From Vibrio lentus (lineage in GTDB: Bacteria; Pseudomonadota; Gammaproteobacteria; Enterobacterales; Vibrionaceae), in the NCBI RefSeq assembly GCF_030409755.1, contig NZ_JAUFQE010000002.1:1054001-1118000 (forward strand): a stretch of DNA of 64,000 nt, written 5' to 3'. Below are positions 28,108 to 39,066 of the stretch, one piece after another. The notes below the pieces were generated by a model. That model did not search any database. It worked only from the letters and a program-made list of their open reading frames with translations, and was not told where the DNA came from. The position numbers and the translations under genes were made by a program. Each line of letters starts with the position of its first letter. The stretch's first letter is position 1.

Positions 28108-31100
28108 ATGTCAGTGGATGATGAACAAATTTTGGATTCCGTAACGCCTTGGAACCCGCTCTCATACTCTCAACAACGCTTGTGGTTATTTCAGCAATTA
28201 CAACCGATGAGCCTGGCCTATAACCTGGGTGGTTTACTTTGGTTTGAAGGTAAAGATATCACCGCTGAAAAGATCCAACATTCATTAAATGAAATGGTGT
28301 CGGCATTTCCCTCATTACGAAGTCAGTTTTCCGAAATTGAGGGAAAATCGGCTCAACGCGTCTTGCCTTTTAGTCCTGTTGATTATGATTGTATTGACAT
28401 GCAGGGTGGCTCGGATGCGGTTGAAGTTATTAATCAAGATGCTCGCAAACGTTGGCAACAACCGTTTAATTTATTGGAAGGCAATCTTGCTCGCTGTTGT
28501 ATTTATCAAGTCAGTGAAGATCGCTTCGCTGTGTTGCTTGCCACTCATCACATCGTTACTGATGCTTGGTCATTCCAAATCAAAATTAAAATGCTAGTCA
28601 ACTCAGTTGCAGGCAAAGCCTACAGTGGAAAAGAGGTTCAAAGTTATCTTGATTACGCAGCTGAGCAGGCTAGTACAGAAAAGTCTGATATCTATAAGCA
28701 ACAGAAAGCGGCATGGATAGAAAATCAGTTTATCGGTGAAGAGTCGCTGTCGTTATCAAACCTGAATGACCAGTCGCAAGACACTTATGGGGCAAGACAT
28801 GAACTTGTTCATTTATCTAAAGAGATCAATGATTCGATCAAGCTGTTAGGGAGTGAGCTAGGCGCGACTAAGTTTGAGGTGTTAGCGTCGGCAATGATGC
28901 TAACGTTACGCCAGTACTCTTCCAATGTTCATCCTTCTATATGTGTTCCAGCGCTAAACCGTAATGCTCAGAACCGAAGAACGGTAGGCTTCTATGTGAA
29001 TAGTGCCGTGATGGGCTATCGCATTGATGCTGAAATGTCGTTGTCGCAGCTAGTCAATAATACCCACGCTTCTATGAAAGCATCGCTCGCATTTGAAAGC
29101 ACGCCGCTAGAGGCGCTAGTGGGCGATTTACCGCTACCGACAACCGCTTTAAATTTTAGAAATCATGGTGACAAATTATCGATTAACACCAACGGAGTGT
29201 TTGCTGAGTTTGAAGAGTTTCCAGTATTAGAAACACCGTTTGAGTTGGTGTTGGATGTCATCAATAAAGGTGATGCTCCGCTGCGATTTGTCTATGCAAA
29301 AGAGAAGTTTACCCGACCGTTTATTACTAAATTTATCGAAAGTTTTAAGATTAATTTAGCGACCATTGTTCAATCACCTAACGCTGCTGTCGCCTCAGTT
29401 AATGCTTTATCAAGTAAAGACATGAGATTAATTGATCAATATGGTTCAGGTGACCACTTATGGCAATACCGTCCATTCACTGACTTAGTGACTGAACGAG
29501 CATTTAAGTGCCCGAACAGCATTGCGTTAAAACACCAAAACGAGTCAATGAGCTACCTAGAACTAGAGACTCGCTCCAACCAATTAGCGCATTCTATTTT
29601 ATCTCAAGGCACAGCGGGCAAATCACCAATCGGTGTGATGATGGAACGCGGTGTCGATATGATCGTCTCTATGATCGCAGTTTTGAAAGCTGGCTCGCCG
29701 TTCTTACCATTAGACCCTGATTATCCAACGGAACGATTAAGCTTCATGTTGGAAGACAGCGGGGCAGAATTACTTCTCACTCACTCAAAATCTAACGATA
29801 GATGTAGAGACGTCTTGAGTGGAGGTAACTGTGTCACTCAATTCTGTATTGAGAATGCAAAGCTTGCGAGCTTTCCTTCAGATAATTCTTTTAATCGCCC
29901 GTTGGCAGAAGAACTGGCTTATATCATCTATACCTCTGGTTCAACGGGAAAGCCAAAAGGCGTCACCATATCGCATGAAGGTTTGAGCATGCACGTTCAG
30001 ACCATAGGCCAGCGCTATGGCATGAGCGAAGAGGACGTAGAACTACATTTCGCTTCCATCAGCTTTGATGGTGCCGTTGAGCGTTGGACTGTGCCATTAG
30101 CGTTTGGCTCAAAACTAGTGATTCGGGACCAAGAGCTATGGACTGCGGAACGAACCTGCGATGTATTGCAGCAAGAAAAAGTCACTATTGCTTGTTTCCC
30201 TCCGAGCTATGTAGGCCCGCTACTCGATTGGATTGAAGCGACGAAGCCTGCACTGTCATTACGTTCTATTACTTTAGGTGGCGAAGCCTTCACCCGCGAG
30301 ACCTTTGATCGTATTCAAAATGTGTTAGCGCCGCTACGAATCATCAATGGCTACGGCCCAACTGAAACGGTGATCACGCCGATGATTTGGGAAGCGTATG
30401 CCGACGATACAATGAACAGCGCGTATGCACCGATTGGAACACCAGTAGGTGATAGGAAGTTGTATGTACTTGACTCTGAATTAAGCCAAGTACCGTTCGG
30501 TTGCAGTGGAGAACTGTATATTGGTTCAGAAGTGGGCTTAGCTGAAGGGTACTTGAAACAGCCTAATTTAACCGCGGAACGCTTTTTACCCGATCCATTT
30601 TCAAGTAACGGCGAGAGAATGTATCGAACGGGCGACCTAGTACAGTGGCGTGATGATGGCGTCATGGAATATTTAGGTCGTGTTGACCAACAAGTGAAGA
30701 TCCGTGGTTTCCGTATTGAGCTCGGAGAGATTGAATCTCAACTTCAAGCGCTCTCTAGTGCGGAGTTTTGTGCTGTTGTTGATCACGAATCACCTACGGG
30801 TAAAAAGCTTGTAGGCTATGTCCAGCTAAACAAAGTTCAAAAAAGCAATGCCCAGTCAAATACGCCTCAATTGCAAAGTTCGAATGGAAATGAAGAATCA
30901 CAATGGCTTGAACTGCTAGGGCAAACATTGCCTGACTACATGGTACCTGCTTGTATTATTGTTCAAGACAGATTGCCGCTGACTCCGGCTGGTAAGGTCG
31001 ATAGAAAGGAGCTGTTTGCTCCTGATTGGACAGAGATACGCAGTGATCAAGGTGCACTTGAGACCAACCGACAAGTAATGCTCGCTGAAGTATGGTGTGA

Positions 31101-34100
31101 ATTACTTAAAGTGAAGAGTGTTGGTGCGAACAGCCAGTTCTTCGCGTTAGGTGGTGATTCGATTATGGCGCTCCAGTTGGTCGGAAAGCTGCGTCAACAG
31201 GGCTACATGTTATCACCTAGACAAGTCTTCGATTTTCCAAAATTACAAGATATGGCGGAGAACTTAGAAGAAGCACAACTTGTCGTAGCTGAACAAGACA
31301 AACTCCAAGGTGAAGTGGCGTTGCTGCCGATTCAGCAAAGATACATCAAACACTTTGAGTTAAGTCGTTGTAACCAATATATCCAGTTTAAATGGGACTA
31401 TCCGTTTGATTTAGCAAGATTGACTCACGCATTCCGCGGCCTTATGGAACATCATGATGCGCTTAGATTACGTTTCTCTGCTGATACCGCAATTGGAATG
31501 ACGGCAAATTACCAAGACGATGTTGAGTTTACGATTCACTCGTTTGATAGCGAGATAAATATAAACCAAGTTCAAACGAGCATAGACTTAATCAACGGTG
31601 TGATAGGTGCGGTTGGCATACGGAGTATGGACGGCTTAGATGAATCGGCCGAGAATAGTGAAGTGTTAATCGCTATTCATCACTTAGTGGTTGATGCGCT
31701 TTCATGGCCAGTCATTATCGAAGATCTCGTTAAACTGTATGTTTCAGAGCCTACATCAGAGCTTTCATATGAGCCAAGAGGTATTTCTGGTCCGCATCTA
31801 CTTACGCAAAAGACGTATCATCAAGGAAATTGGGCAAATGCTTTAAATACACTGTCGATATCTGATGACCAACAAGCTTATTGGGCAGAACAAACCAAGG
31901 AGCCACTTTATTCCACGCCACGTGGTAAACCTATTTCGACACACTGGCATACGCCGTTATCAAAAATAGAAGCTCTGACAAAAGCTGGATTTGGCTTTGC
32001 ACGTCTTACACAAGAACAAATAGTGTTCCTTGTGAGTACTTTAACCGTAAGCACGTTAAATCAAGGTAAAGCGTTAACTATTCATCGCGAATCGCATGGC
32101 CGTTTTACCGAGGACTCTGGACTCGATCTCAGCCGAACTGTCGGCTGGTATACCTCGTTGTATCCGCAAGCTATTCCGGTTCTTGATTCGTTGGAAGAGT
32201 GGGTTAAATCCATAAAAGACAGCTTTGATGCTGACCAACTTGGCGGAGTCACGTTCCACGCTGGTGTTATACAAAACCTTTGGCCTCATGTTGGCGAAAT
32301 GGATGTGCTGTTCAACTATCTTGGTAATGCGGCTCAACAGATTAATGACGCAGTAGAGGTGACTAACACAGGCCTGTGGAGAGATGAGTCTAACACCGCA
32401 GACGCAGCCATTGTGATCAATGCGTCTGTGGTCAAAGAAGCATTATTGTGGGATATCGAATTAGACAATGGATGTTTCAATGAATTTGAAATTGATGTTT
32501 TACACGCGGCATTTGACAGCAGTATCGAACGTTTACATGACTTGTTTATAGAAGCCAGCCCTATATTAACGAAAGCCGATGCACCATTGGTCGATTTATC
32601 TCAAATCCAGTTTAAGCAACTTTGCGGGTGTGTGAGTACCGCTGCCGATTTACCTAGCACGATTCTACCGTTATCAACGTTACAGCAAGGCCTGTATTTC
32701 CACGCGAAGCTCTCTGATAGTGACAGCACTTACGTCAATCAAATCACATTGCCTTTTAACAATGTCAATGTGCCAAAGATGGTAGAAGCTTGGCAAGGTG
32801 TCATGCAAAGACACCAAATGCTACGTTCAACGTTGTTCTCATTTGATGGAAACGCTTATCTCGCGGAATGGGCAGAACTTGGCTTGGACTATGAGGTGTT
32901 GGATGTTCGTAAGCGCAGCCAATTTGATATTGAGGAATATAAGCAACTAAGGGTTGAGGGTGGCTTTCAATTAGAGCAAGTTGTCGAGCGTTCAAAGGTA
33001 AAACCTTTATGGCGTGTTGATTTCATTCAAACTCACGACCATCAAGTGCAGTGTATTTTCACGATTCACCATATCTTAATGGACGGTTGGAGTACGGGGG
33101 TGCTACTCAGTGATTTGTTCGCCTTGTACCAAGGTCGTGCTATTACTCCGGTTAAAGGTGAGTTTTCTGATTATCTGGCCTGGACCCAACGCCAAGACAA
33201 AAGCCAGTCTAATGAGTATTGGCAGAATTACCTCCAAGGTATGGAGTCGCCGACGCGTTTAGCAGAATCCTTTGGACAATCGAAACCTGAGGCATCGGAT
33301 CCCAAGGTGTCTAGTTTCCATCGATACAATGATGATTATTCATCAGAGGTTATCAGCGAATGGTTACCTAAACTAAGCCAAGCTGGTGTGACGTTGAATA
33401 CGCTAACGCAAGCGGCTTGGTTACTGACATTGAATCGCTTCACAGGGCAAGAGACTCCAGTATTTGGAAACACGGTAGCGGGGCGCCCAACAGAGCTCGC
33501 TCATAGTGATTCTATGGTTGGTTTGTTTATTAATACCTTGCCTATTGCGCAGCGAGTTGACCTTTCAAAGCGAGTATCCGAATGGTTGTTGGATATTCAA
33601 ACCTCATCAAGTGAACAACGTGAGTACAGTTATTCATCGTTATCTGATATCCAAGCGCAGACGGGTTGGTCAGGAGAGAACTTATTCGACACCTTGGTGG
33701 TCTTCGAAAACTATCCGTTAGATGAAGCGCTTCTGAATAGTAAAGGTAACGACGAGTTTAGTATCGGCGAACCTGAAAGCTATGAATTTACTCATTACCC
33801 GTTAACCTTAGCAATTTTGCCGAGTGACTCACTTCGCATTGTTTTCGCGTACGACGAAAGTAAATTTACGTCTCAACAGGTTGAAGTGCTTTGTACAACT
33901 AATCGACATTATTTAACTCAGTTAGTGGGACACTTAGCCGAAGATTTAGGCCGATTATCTGAATTAGCTGAAGATCAGTTGCGTGAACTTAGGTCGTTTG
34001 ACCGCCAACCGGAGCCATGGGCATTTGAACCTTTTACCGACTTGGTTACAAAACAGATGTTACTGCACCCAAATGATGAGGCGTTAGTCTCTAACGTTGA

Positions 34101-37100
34101 AGTCGAGAATGGCCTTCAAAGACAATCTTTAACGTACCAACAAGTGGTTGAACAAAGCGATGCGATAGCTTCAAGGTTGATCACTGAAGGTGTAAAGCGC
34201 GACGATATTGTCGGTGTGCTGTTTGAGCGCGACTGTAATATGCTGGTCGCGATGATGGGCATCATGAAAGCGGGCGCAGCATTCTTGCCTCTAGATCCTT
34301 CTTATCCTCAAGAACGCTTAGACTTCATGATTCAAGACAGTGGCGCGCGAGTATTGATTCATGATGCGTTGAGTGAGTCTTTAGGGGATCAGATTGGGAA
34401 CCAAGCGAAAATCATTAGTTATGACTCGTTTGATCTAACTAAAAACCTTAATGATACCCCCGTCATCTTGCCGGACCAACTGGCGTATATGATCTATACA
34501 TCGGGTTCTACGGGCAAGCCGAAAGGGGTCTGTGTATCGCAACAAGGTTTGAGCATGCATGTTCAAACCATAGGTCAACGCTATGGTATGACAGCAAGCG
34601 ATGTTGAACTCCATTTTGCGTCAATAAGCTTTGATGGTGCGATTGAACGTTGGACTGTGCCATTGGCGTTCGGCTCACGTTTAGTGATTCGAGACCAATC
34701 GTTGTGGAGTGCACAACAAACTTGTGACGTTTTGGTTAGTGAACAGGTAACAATTGCGTGTTTCCCTCCAAGTTATGTGTTGCCGTTATTGGAATGGATA
34801 GAGGGTAGCGACCCAGAGCTCTATGTGCGTTCATGGACACTCGGTGGTGAAGCTTTCACTCGCGATACCTATTTCAGACTACAACACGTACTAAAACCAA
34901 AAAGAATTATTAATGGTTATGGTCCAACTGAAACGGTTGTGACTCCGATGATTTGGGAAGCGTATTCTGATACTGAGCTAGAAAGTGCCTATGCACCTAT
35001 CGGAAAGGCTGTCGGAAACCGAACCTTATATGTGTTGGATTCTGCGCTCAATCGTGTGCCTACAGGTGTTGCCGGAGAACTTTATATTGGCGAAGAAGTA
35101 GGGTTAGCTAGGGGCTACTTTGAGCGTCCTCACTTAACATCAGAACGCTTTATTCCAGATCCATTCTCAAATAACGGTGAACGAATGTACCGAACCGGAG
35201 ATGTGGTGAAATGGCGTTCAGACGGAGTGATGGAGTATCTCGGGCGTAGCGACGAGCAAGTTAAGATTCGTGGGTTCAGGGTTGAGTTGGGCGAAATTGA
35301 ATCTCGTCTACAAAAGATCACAGGTTCAGAGCAGTGCGCGGTAATCGCTTGTGACAGCCCTTCAGGTAAACAGCTAGTGGCGTACATTCAAAGTGATAAT
35401 GTGCTGTCTAGCGAAGGTGCTTTACAAGATCTTGCGAAAGATCTTCCCGATTACATGGTGCCTAGCCAAGTCGTAAAAATGGATAAGATTCCACTGACTC
35501 CAGCAAGTAAAGTGGATAAGAAACGCTTACCAATGCCGAATTGGCAAGAGGTTGTCAGCGCAGACTATATTGCGCCAATCGGTAAGATTGAGTTGACTTT
35601 AGCAAAGCAGTGGCAAGCGCTGTTTGATAAAGAACAGATAAGCCGTGAGGATGATTTCTTTGCCTTAGGTGGTCAGTCGTTACTGGCGACCCAGTTAGTT
35701 GGAAGGTTGAGTCAACAAGACGACATCAGATTATCATTACAGGCGGTGTTCGATGCACCAGTGCTTAAAGATCTTGCTGCTCAATGTATGTTGACAGATG
35801 TTAGAAATAGGGGCGAAGTCGTCTCTTTAGCGCGAGCTTCAAGGCTGCCTTACATGCCAGCCTCCGCTGTGCAGAAGCGTTTATGGTTCGTGCAACAACT
35901 GTTGCCAGCCAGTGCTGCTTACCACATGCCTCTAGGACTTAAGTTCATGGGCAATGTGAACGTTGCCGCCCTTGAGCGTGCAATCAATGTGTTAGTTGAA
36001 CGCCATGAGATCTTGAGAACTAACTTCAGTCAGGTTGAAGGTGAGCTCATGCAGTCTATCCATCCTGAGCGTGAAATCTGCCTTGGGATGCACGAAGGCT
36101 TAGCGTCCGATGAACAAAGACTTTTAGCATATAAAGAACTGATCGCTAAACCGTTTGATTTCGCTGAAGGCCAGTTGATTCGCTTTGATTGGATAGTAAG
36201 AGCTTCCGAGCGCTCTACTGGTGTTGAACAGGCTGAGCTATTGATCGTAGCGCACCATATTATCTCTGATGGGATCTCGATGCAGCTATTGCTAAAAGAG
36301 TTAGCCGTCTGTTATCAATCGATGATTTCTGCATATTTAGAATCTGGGGAGTCAGCAGCTTTTGAGACTCCTGCTATTCATGATGTTCAATATGCAGATT
36401 ATGTGAACTGGCAGAAGCAATGGCTTGAGTCAGAGGAAGCGAGTGAGCATAAATCATGGTGGTTGGACGCGTTGAAATACGATATCGACCCTCTAGTGCT
36501 GCACAGTGATGTTCCAAGAGAACAAACCGAAACACAAGGTCACCGACTTCACTTTGAACTGACGAATGAGCAAGTTTCTAATATCACTCAATTGGCAACG
36601 TCGCATAACACGACTCCTTTCACTGTAATGCTGACACTGTGGCATTTGTTGATGCACAAGTATTCCGGCCAAGAGCAAGTGCGTGTTGGTGTGCCGGTTG
36701 CTGGTCGCACACAACCTGAAACACAGGCGATGCAAGGGTGTTTCATCAACAGCTTGGTGATTCCGGCTCAGTTTAATGGGGAGCAATCTTTCTCAGATTT
36801 ATTGCATCAGGTGAAGTCTTTCACTGAGCAAGCTTTGGGCAGGCAAGACTTCCCATTTGAAATGTTGGTTGAATCACTCGGGATTACTGGGAATTTGCAA
36901 TACCATCCCGTTTTCCAAACCAGTTTCAACTTCCAGCGCTTTGATGAGGCAGAGCTCTTTGATTGGCAAGGGGGGCTGGATGTTGAGCCATTTGATCCGG
37001 GTGTTGTGAATGCTCAGCTCGAAATCGGTATGGACATCCAACAGATGTCTGAGAGTAAGTGGCTTGGTTTCGTAAGCTATGTGTCACCGATTTTCACACA

Positions 37101-39066
37101 AGATTTCGTACAAGCGTTACTTGGTCATTGGTTATTACTTTTAGATAGGGTAGCTACAAATAGTGATGGGTTAGTTAGCCAACTTCATTTGATAGACGAG
37201 ACAGCAGAGCAACAAAACCGAGCATTCAATGACACGTCCCTTGATTGGGGTGGGTTTGTGACGCCGTCACACAAGATTCAGCATCAAGTAGAGAAAACAC
37301 CTGGCTCGATAGCGCTATCGATGCAAGGTCAAATTTTCACATATAAAGAGTTTGATAAGCGCGTCAATCAACTAGCAAACTGGTTACGAGATAAAGGAGT
37401 GAATTCTGAAACTCGTGTTGGATTAGGGCTTGAGCGTTCGTTTGAATTGGTCATTGGCTTACATGCTATCACTCGTGCTGGTGGTGCATATGTGCCATTG
37501 GATCCGAGTTATCCAGTAGAGCGACTGCAGTATATTCTGCAATCAGCCAACATTGACCTGTTATTGACTGACTCAAACTCGGTGCACTTGTGGCCACAAA
37601 GCCAAGATTGTGAGTATGTCGATTTAAGCAAGCTTGATGTATCGGGACAACCTTCAGTACCACCTTTGGTTCACTGGCATCCAGAGCAGGCGTTGTATGT
37701 GATCTTTACTTCTGGTTCAACGGGTTTGCCCAAAGGGGTGGTAAACACTCAAGCTGCATTACAAAACCGTTTGAATTGGATGCAACAAGAATATGTACTC
37801 AATGAGTCCGATTGTGTGTTACAGAAAACCCCATTTAGCTTTGATGTTTCGGTATGGGAGTTCTTCTGGCCATTGATGACTGGTGCACGACTAGCGATCG
37901 CACCGCCAGAGGCTCATCGTCAGCCAAGTGTGTTGTCTGAAGTCATTCAACAAGAACAAGTGACCACACTTCACTTTGTGCCATCGATGTTGAATGCATT
38001 TTCGGTTGAAACCAATATCTCGGATTGTGTGTCACTCAAACGTATCATCTGTAGTGGAGAAGCATTGCCTGCCGATCTTGTAGAGCAGGTGCTTAGCCAT
38101 GCGCCTGTCGAACTGCACAACCTTTATGGACCAACGGAAGCGGCGATTGATGTCACGTATTGGCCTTGTGAGTTGCCAGTTTCTAAACGTATCCCAATAG
38201 GTTACGCGATCAGCAACACGCAACTTTATGTCCTTGATGATAACTGGAACTCGGTACCCATTGGTGTGCCCGGTGAGCTGTATTTAGCGGGCATTGGATT
38301 AGCGCGTGAATATCTAGCTCGACCGGATTTAACGGCTGATCGATTTATACCGAATCCATTTGGAGAAGCTGGCAGTCGAATGTATCGCACTGGTGACCAA
38401 GTGGTGCAAATGGCCGATGGTCGTTTGGAGTATTTAGGTCGCTTGGATAACCAAGTCAAAATTCGCGGTTTACGAATCGAGCTAGAAGAAATTGAGAATG
38501 TGATCAATCAACTGGACTGGGTTGAAGAGTCTGCGGTGATCGCCTTTAAACACCAAACGGGCGATCAATTGGTTGGCTATGTCATCGACTCTCACTGGGA
38601 ACAAGACAAGCATGAGCTCCTGAAGAAACATCTATCTGAGCATGTTCCAGACTACATGGTGCCAACGATACTGATTGGGTTGGGCGAAATGCCACTCTCT
38701 CCTAATGGTAAACGAGATAGAAAAGCGCTACCAGCGCCTGAATGGCAATCAATCAAATACCGCGCACCGGAAACGGAGTTGGAATTGTGGTTTGCGACTA
38801 ATTGGGAAGAGGTTCTAGAAGTCCCTCAAGTGGGCTTGGACGATAACTTCTTTGCTCTGGGTGGCCATTCATTATTAGCAACTCGAGTGGTAGCTAAGGC
38901 ACATCAAGAGCTTGGCTTAGAGGTGGTACTTAAAGACTTTTTCGAAGCCAATAGCCTGCAGGCACTAACGGATAGCTTGCAAAATCAATATCAAACACAA
39001 AATGAACATGAACAAGACGAATTCGATGCCATGGCAGCATTGATGGACGAACTGGAGCTGCTATGA
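28108..39066 (+). CDS. Siderophore NRPS 1: C-A-T-E / C-A-T / C-A-T
   Basis: This 3652-residue synthetase has three modules. Module 1: condensation (HHIVTDAWS, about 149), adenylation (YTSGSTGKPKG, about 608), carrier (LGGDS, about 1014), epimerase (HHLVVD, about 1190). Module 2: condensation of the type that follows an epimerase (LPLSTLQQGLYFH; HHILMDG about 1653), adenylation (about 2129), carrier (LGGQS). Module 3: condensation (HHIISDG, about 2716), adenylation (about 3200), carrier (LGGHS). By hand, adenylation 1 and 2 read D-G-E-C-T-G-G-I/V-T-K, which I assign to N-acetyl-N-hydroxyornithine from context. Adenylation 3 reads D-V-W-H-I-S-L-I-D-K, a serine code. The leading condensation domain has no upstream module, so it likely loads a fatty acyl group. 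Cytoplasmic. The stop overlaps NRPS 2 by four bases. Confidence 0.93.
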   Translation: MSVDDEQILDSVTPWNPLSYSQQRLWLFQQLQPMSLAYNLGGLLWFEGKDITAEKIQHSLNEMVSAFPSLRSQFSEIEGKSAQRVLPFSPVDYDCIDMQGGSDAVEVINQDARKRWQQPFNLLEGNLARCCIYQVSEDRFAVLLATHHIVTDAWSFQIKIKMLVNSVAGKAYSGKEVQSYLDYAAEQASTEKSDIYKQQKAAWIENQFIGEESLSLSNLNDQSQDTYGARHELVHLSKEINDSIKLLGSELGATKFEVLASAMMLTLRQYSSNVHPSICVPALNRNAQNRRTVGFYVNSAVMGYRIDAEMSLSQLVNNTHASMKASLAFESTPLEALVGDLPLPTTALNFRNHGDKLSINTNGVFAEFEEFPVLETPFELVLDVINKGDAPLRFVYAKEKFTRPFITKFIESFKINLATIVQSPNAAVASVNALSSKDMRLIDQYGSGDHLWQYRPFTDLVTERAFKCPNSIALKHQNESMSYLELETRSNQLAHSILSQGTAGKSPIGVMMERGVDMIVSMIAVLKAGSPFLPLDPDYPTERLSFMLEDSGAELLLTHSKSNDRCRDVLSGGNCVTQFCIENAKLASFPSDNSFNRPLAEELAYIIYTSGSTGKPKGVTISHEGLSMHVQTIGQRYGMSEEDVELHFASISFDGAVERWTVPLAFGSKLVIRDQELWTAERTCDVLQQEKVTIACFPPSYVGPLLDWIEATKPALSLRSITLGGEAFTRETFDRIQNVLAPLRIINGYGPTETVITPMIWEAYADDTMNSAYAPIGTPVGDRKLYVLDSELSQVPFGCSGELYIGSEVGLAEGYLKQPNLTAERFLPDPFSSNGERMYRTGDLVQWRDDGVMEYLGRVDQQVKIRGFRIELGEIESQLQALSSAEFCAVVDHESPTGKKLVGYVQLNKVQKSNAQSNTPQLQSSNGNEESQWLELLGQTLPDYMVPACIIVQDRLPLTPAGKVDRKELFAPDWTEIRSDQGALETNRQVMLAEVWCELLKVKSVGANSQFFALGGDSIMALQLVGKLRQQGYMLSPRQVFDFPKLQDMAENLEEAQLVVAEQDKLQGEVALLPIQQRYIKHFELSRCNQYIQFKWDYPFDLARLTHAFRGLMEHHDALRLRFSADTAIGMTANYQDDVEFTIHSFDSEININQVQTSIDLINGVIGAVGIRSMDGLDESAENSEVLIAIHHLVVDALSWPVIIEDLVKLYVSEPTSELSYEPRGISGPHLLTQKTYHQGNWANALNTLSISDDQQAYWAEQTKEPLYSTPRGKPISTHWHTPLSKIEALTKAGFGFARLTQEQIVFLVSTLTVSTLNQGKALTIHRESHGRFTEDSGLDLSRTVGWYTSLYPQAIPVLDSLEEWVKSIKDSFDADQLGGVTFHAGVIQNLWPHVGEMDVLFNYLGNAAQQINDAVEVTNTGLWRDESNTADAAIVINASVVKEALLWDIELDNGCFNEFEIDVLHAAFDSSIERLHDLFIEASPILTKADAPLVDLSQIQFKQLCGCVSTAADLPSTILPLSTLQQGLYFHAKLSDSDSTYVNQITLPFNNVNVPKMVEAWQGVMQRHQMLRSTLFSFDGNAYLAEWAELGLDYEVLDVRKRSQFDIEEYKQLRVEGGFQLEQVVERSKVKPLWRVDFIQTHDHQVQCIFTIHHILMDGWSTGVLLSDLFALYQGRAITPVKGEFSDYLAWTQRQDKSQSNEYWQNYLQGMESPTRLAESFGQSKPEASDPKVSSFHRYNDDYSSEVISEWLPKLSQAGVTLNTLTQAAWLLTLNRFTGQETPVFGNTVAGRPTELAHSDSMVGLFINTLPIAQRVDLSKRVSEWLLDIQTSSSEQREYSYSSLSDIQAQTGWSGENLFDTLVVFENYPLDEALLNSKGNDEFSIGEPESYEFTHYPLTLAILPSDSLRIVFAYDESKFTSQQVEVLCTTNRHYLTQLVGHLAEDLGRLSELAEDQLRELRSFDRQPEPWAFEPFTDLVTKQMLLHPNDEALVSNVEVENGLQRQSLTYQQVVEQSDAIASRLITEGVKRDDIVGVLFERDCNMLVAMMGIMKAGAAFLPLDPSYPQERLDFMIQDSGARVLIHDALSESLGDQIGNQAKIISYDSFDLTKNLNDTPVILPDQLAYMIYTSGSTGKPKGVCVSQQGLSMHVQTIGQRYGMTASDVELHFASISFDGAIERWTVPLAFGSRLVIRDQSLWSAQQTCDVLVSEQVTIACFPPSYVLPLLEWIEGSDPELYVRSWTLGGEAFTRDTYFRLQHVLKPKRIINGYGPTETVVTPMIWEAYSDTELESAYAPIGKAVGNRTLYVLDSALNRVPTGVAGELYIGEEVGLARGYFERPHLTSERFIPDPFSNNGERMYRTGDVVKWRSDGVMEYLGRSDEQVKIRGFRVELGEIESRLQKITGSEQCAVIACDSPSGKQLVAYIQSDNVLSSEGALQDLAKDLPDYMVPSQVVKMDKIPLTPASKVDKKRLPMPNWQEVVSADYIAPIGKIELTLAKQWQALFDKEQISREDDFFALGGQSLLATQLVGRLSQQDDIRLSLQAVFDAPVLKDLAAQCMLTDVRNRGEVVSLARASRLPYMPASAVQKRLWFVQQLLPASAAYHMPLGLKFMGNVNVAALERAINVLVERHEILRTNFSQVEGELMQSIHPEREICLGMHEGLASDEQRLLAYKELIAKPFDFAEGQLIRFDWIVRASERSTGVEQAELLIVAHHIISDGISMQLLLKELAVCYQSMISAYLESGESAAFETPAIHDVQYADYVNWQKQWLESEEASEHKSWWLDALKYDIDPLVLHSDVPREQTETQGHRLHFELTNEQVSNITQLATSHNTTPFTVMLTLWHLLMHKYSGQEQVRVGVPVAGRTQPETQAMQGCFINSLVIPAQFNGEQSFSDLLHQVKSFTEQALGRQDFPFEMLVESLGITGNLQYHPVFQTSFNFQRFDEAELFDWQGGLDVEPFDPGVVNAQLEIGMDIQQMSESKWLGFVSYVSPIFTQDFVQALLGHWLLLLDRVATNSDGLVSQLHLIDETAEQQNRAFNDTSLDWGGFVTPSHKIQHQVEKTPGSIALSMQGQIFTYKEFDKRVNQLANWLRDKGVNSETRVGLGLERSFELVIGLHAITRAGGAYVPLDPSYPVERLQYILQSANIDLLLTDSNSVHLWPQSQDCEYVDLSKLDVSGQPSVPPLVHWHPEQALYVIFTSGSTGLPKGVVNTQAALQNRLNWMQQEYVLNESDCVLQKTPFSFDVSVWEFFWPLMTGARLAIAPPEAHRQPSVLSEVIQQEQVTTLHFVPSMLNAFSVETNISDCVSLKRIICSGEALPADLVEQVLSHAPVELHNLYGPTEAAIDVTYWPCELPVSKRIPIGYAISNTQLYVLDDNWNSVPIGVPGELYLAGIGLAREYLARPDLTADRFIPNPFGEAGSRMYRTGDQVVQMADGRLEYLGRLDNQVKIRGLRIELEEIENVINQLDWVEESAVIAFKHQTGDQLVGYVIDSHWEQDKHELLKKHLSEHVPDYMVPTILIGLGEMPLSPNGKRDRKALPAPEWQSIKYRAPETELELWFATNWEEVLEVPQVGLDDNFFALGGHSLLATRVVAKAHQELGLEVVLKDFFEANSLQALTDSLQNQYQTQNEHEQDEFDAMAALMDELELL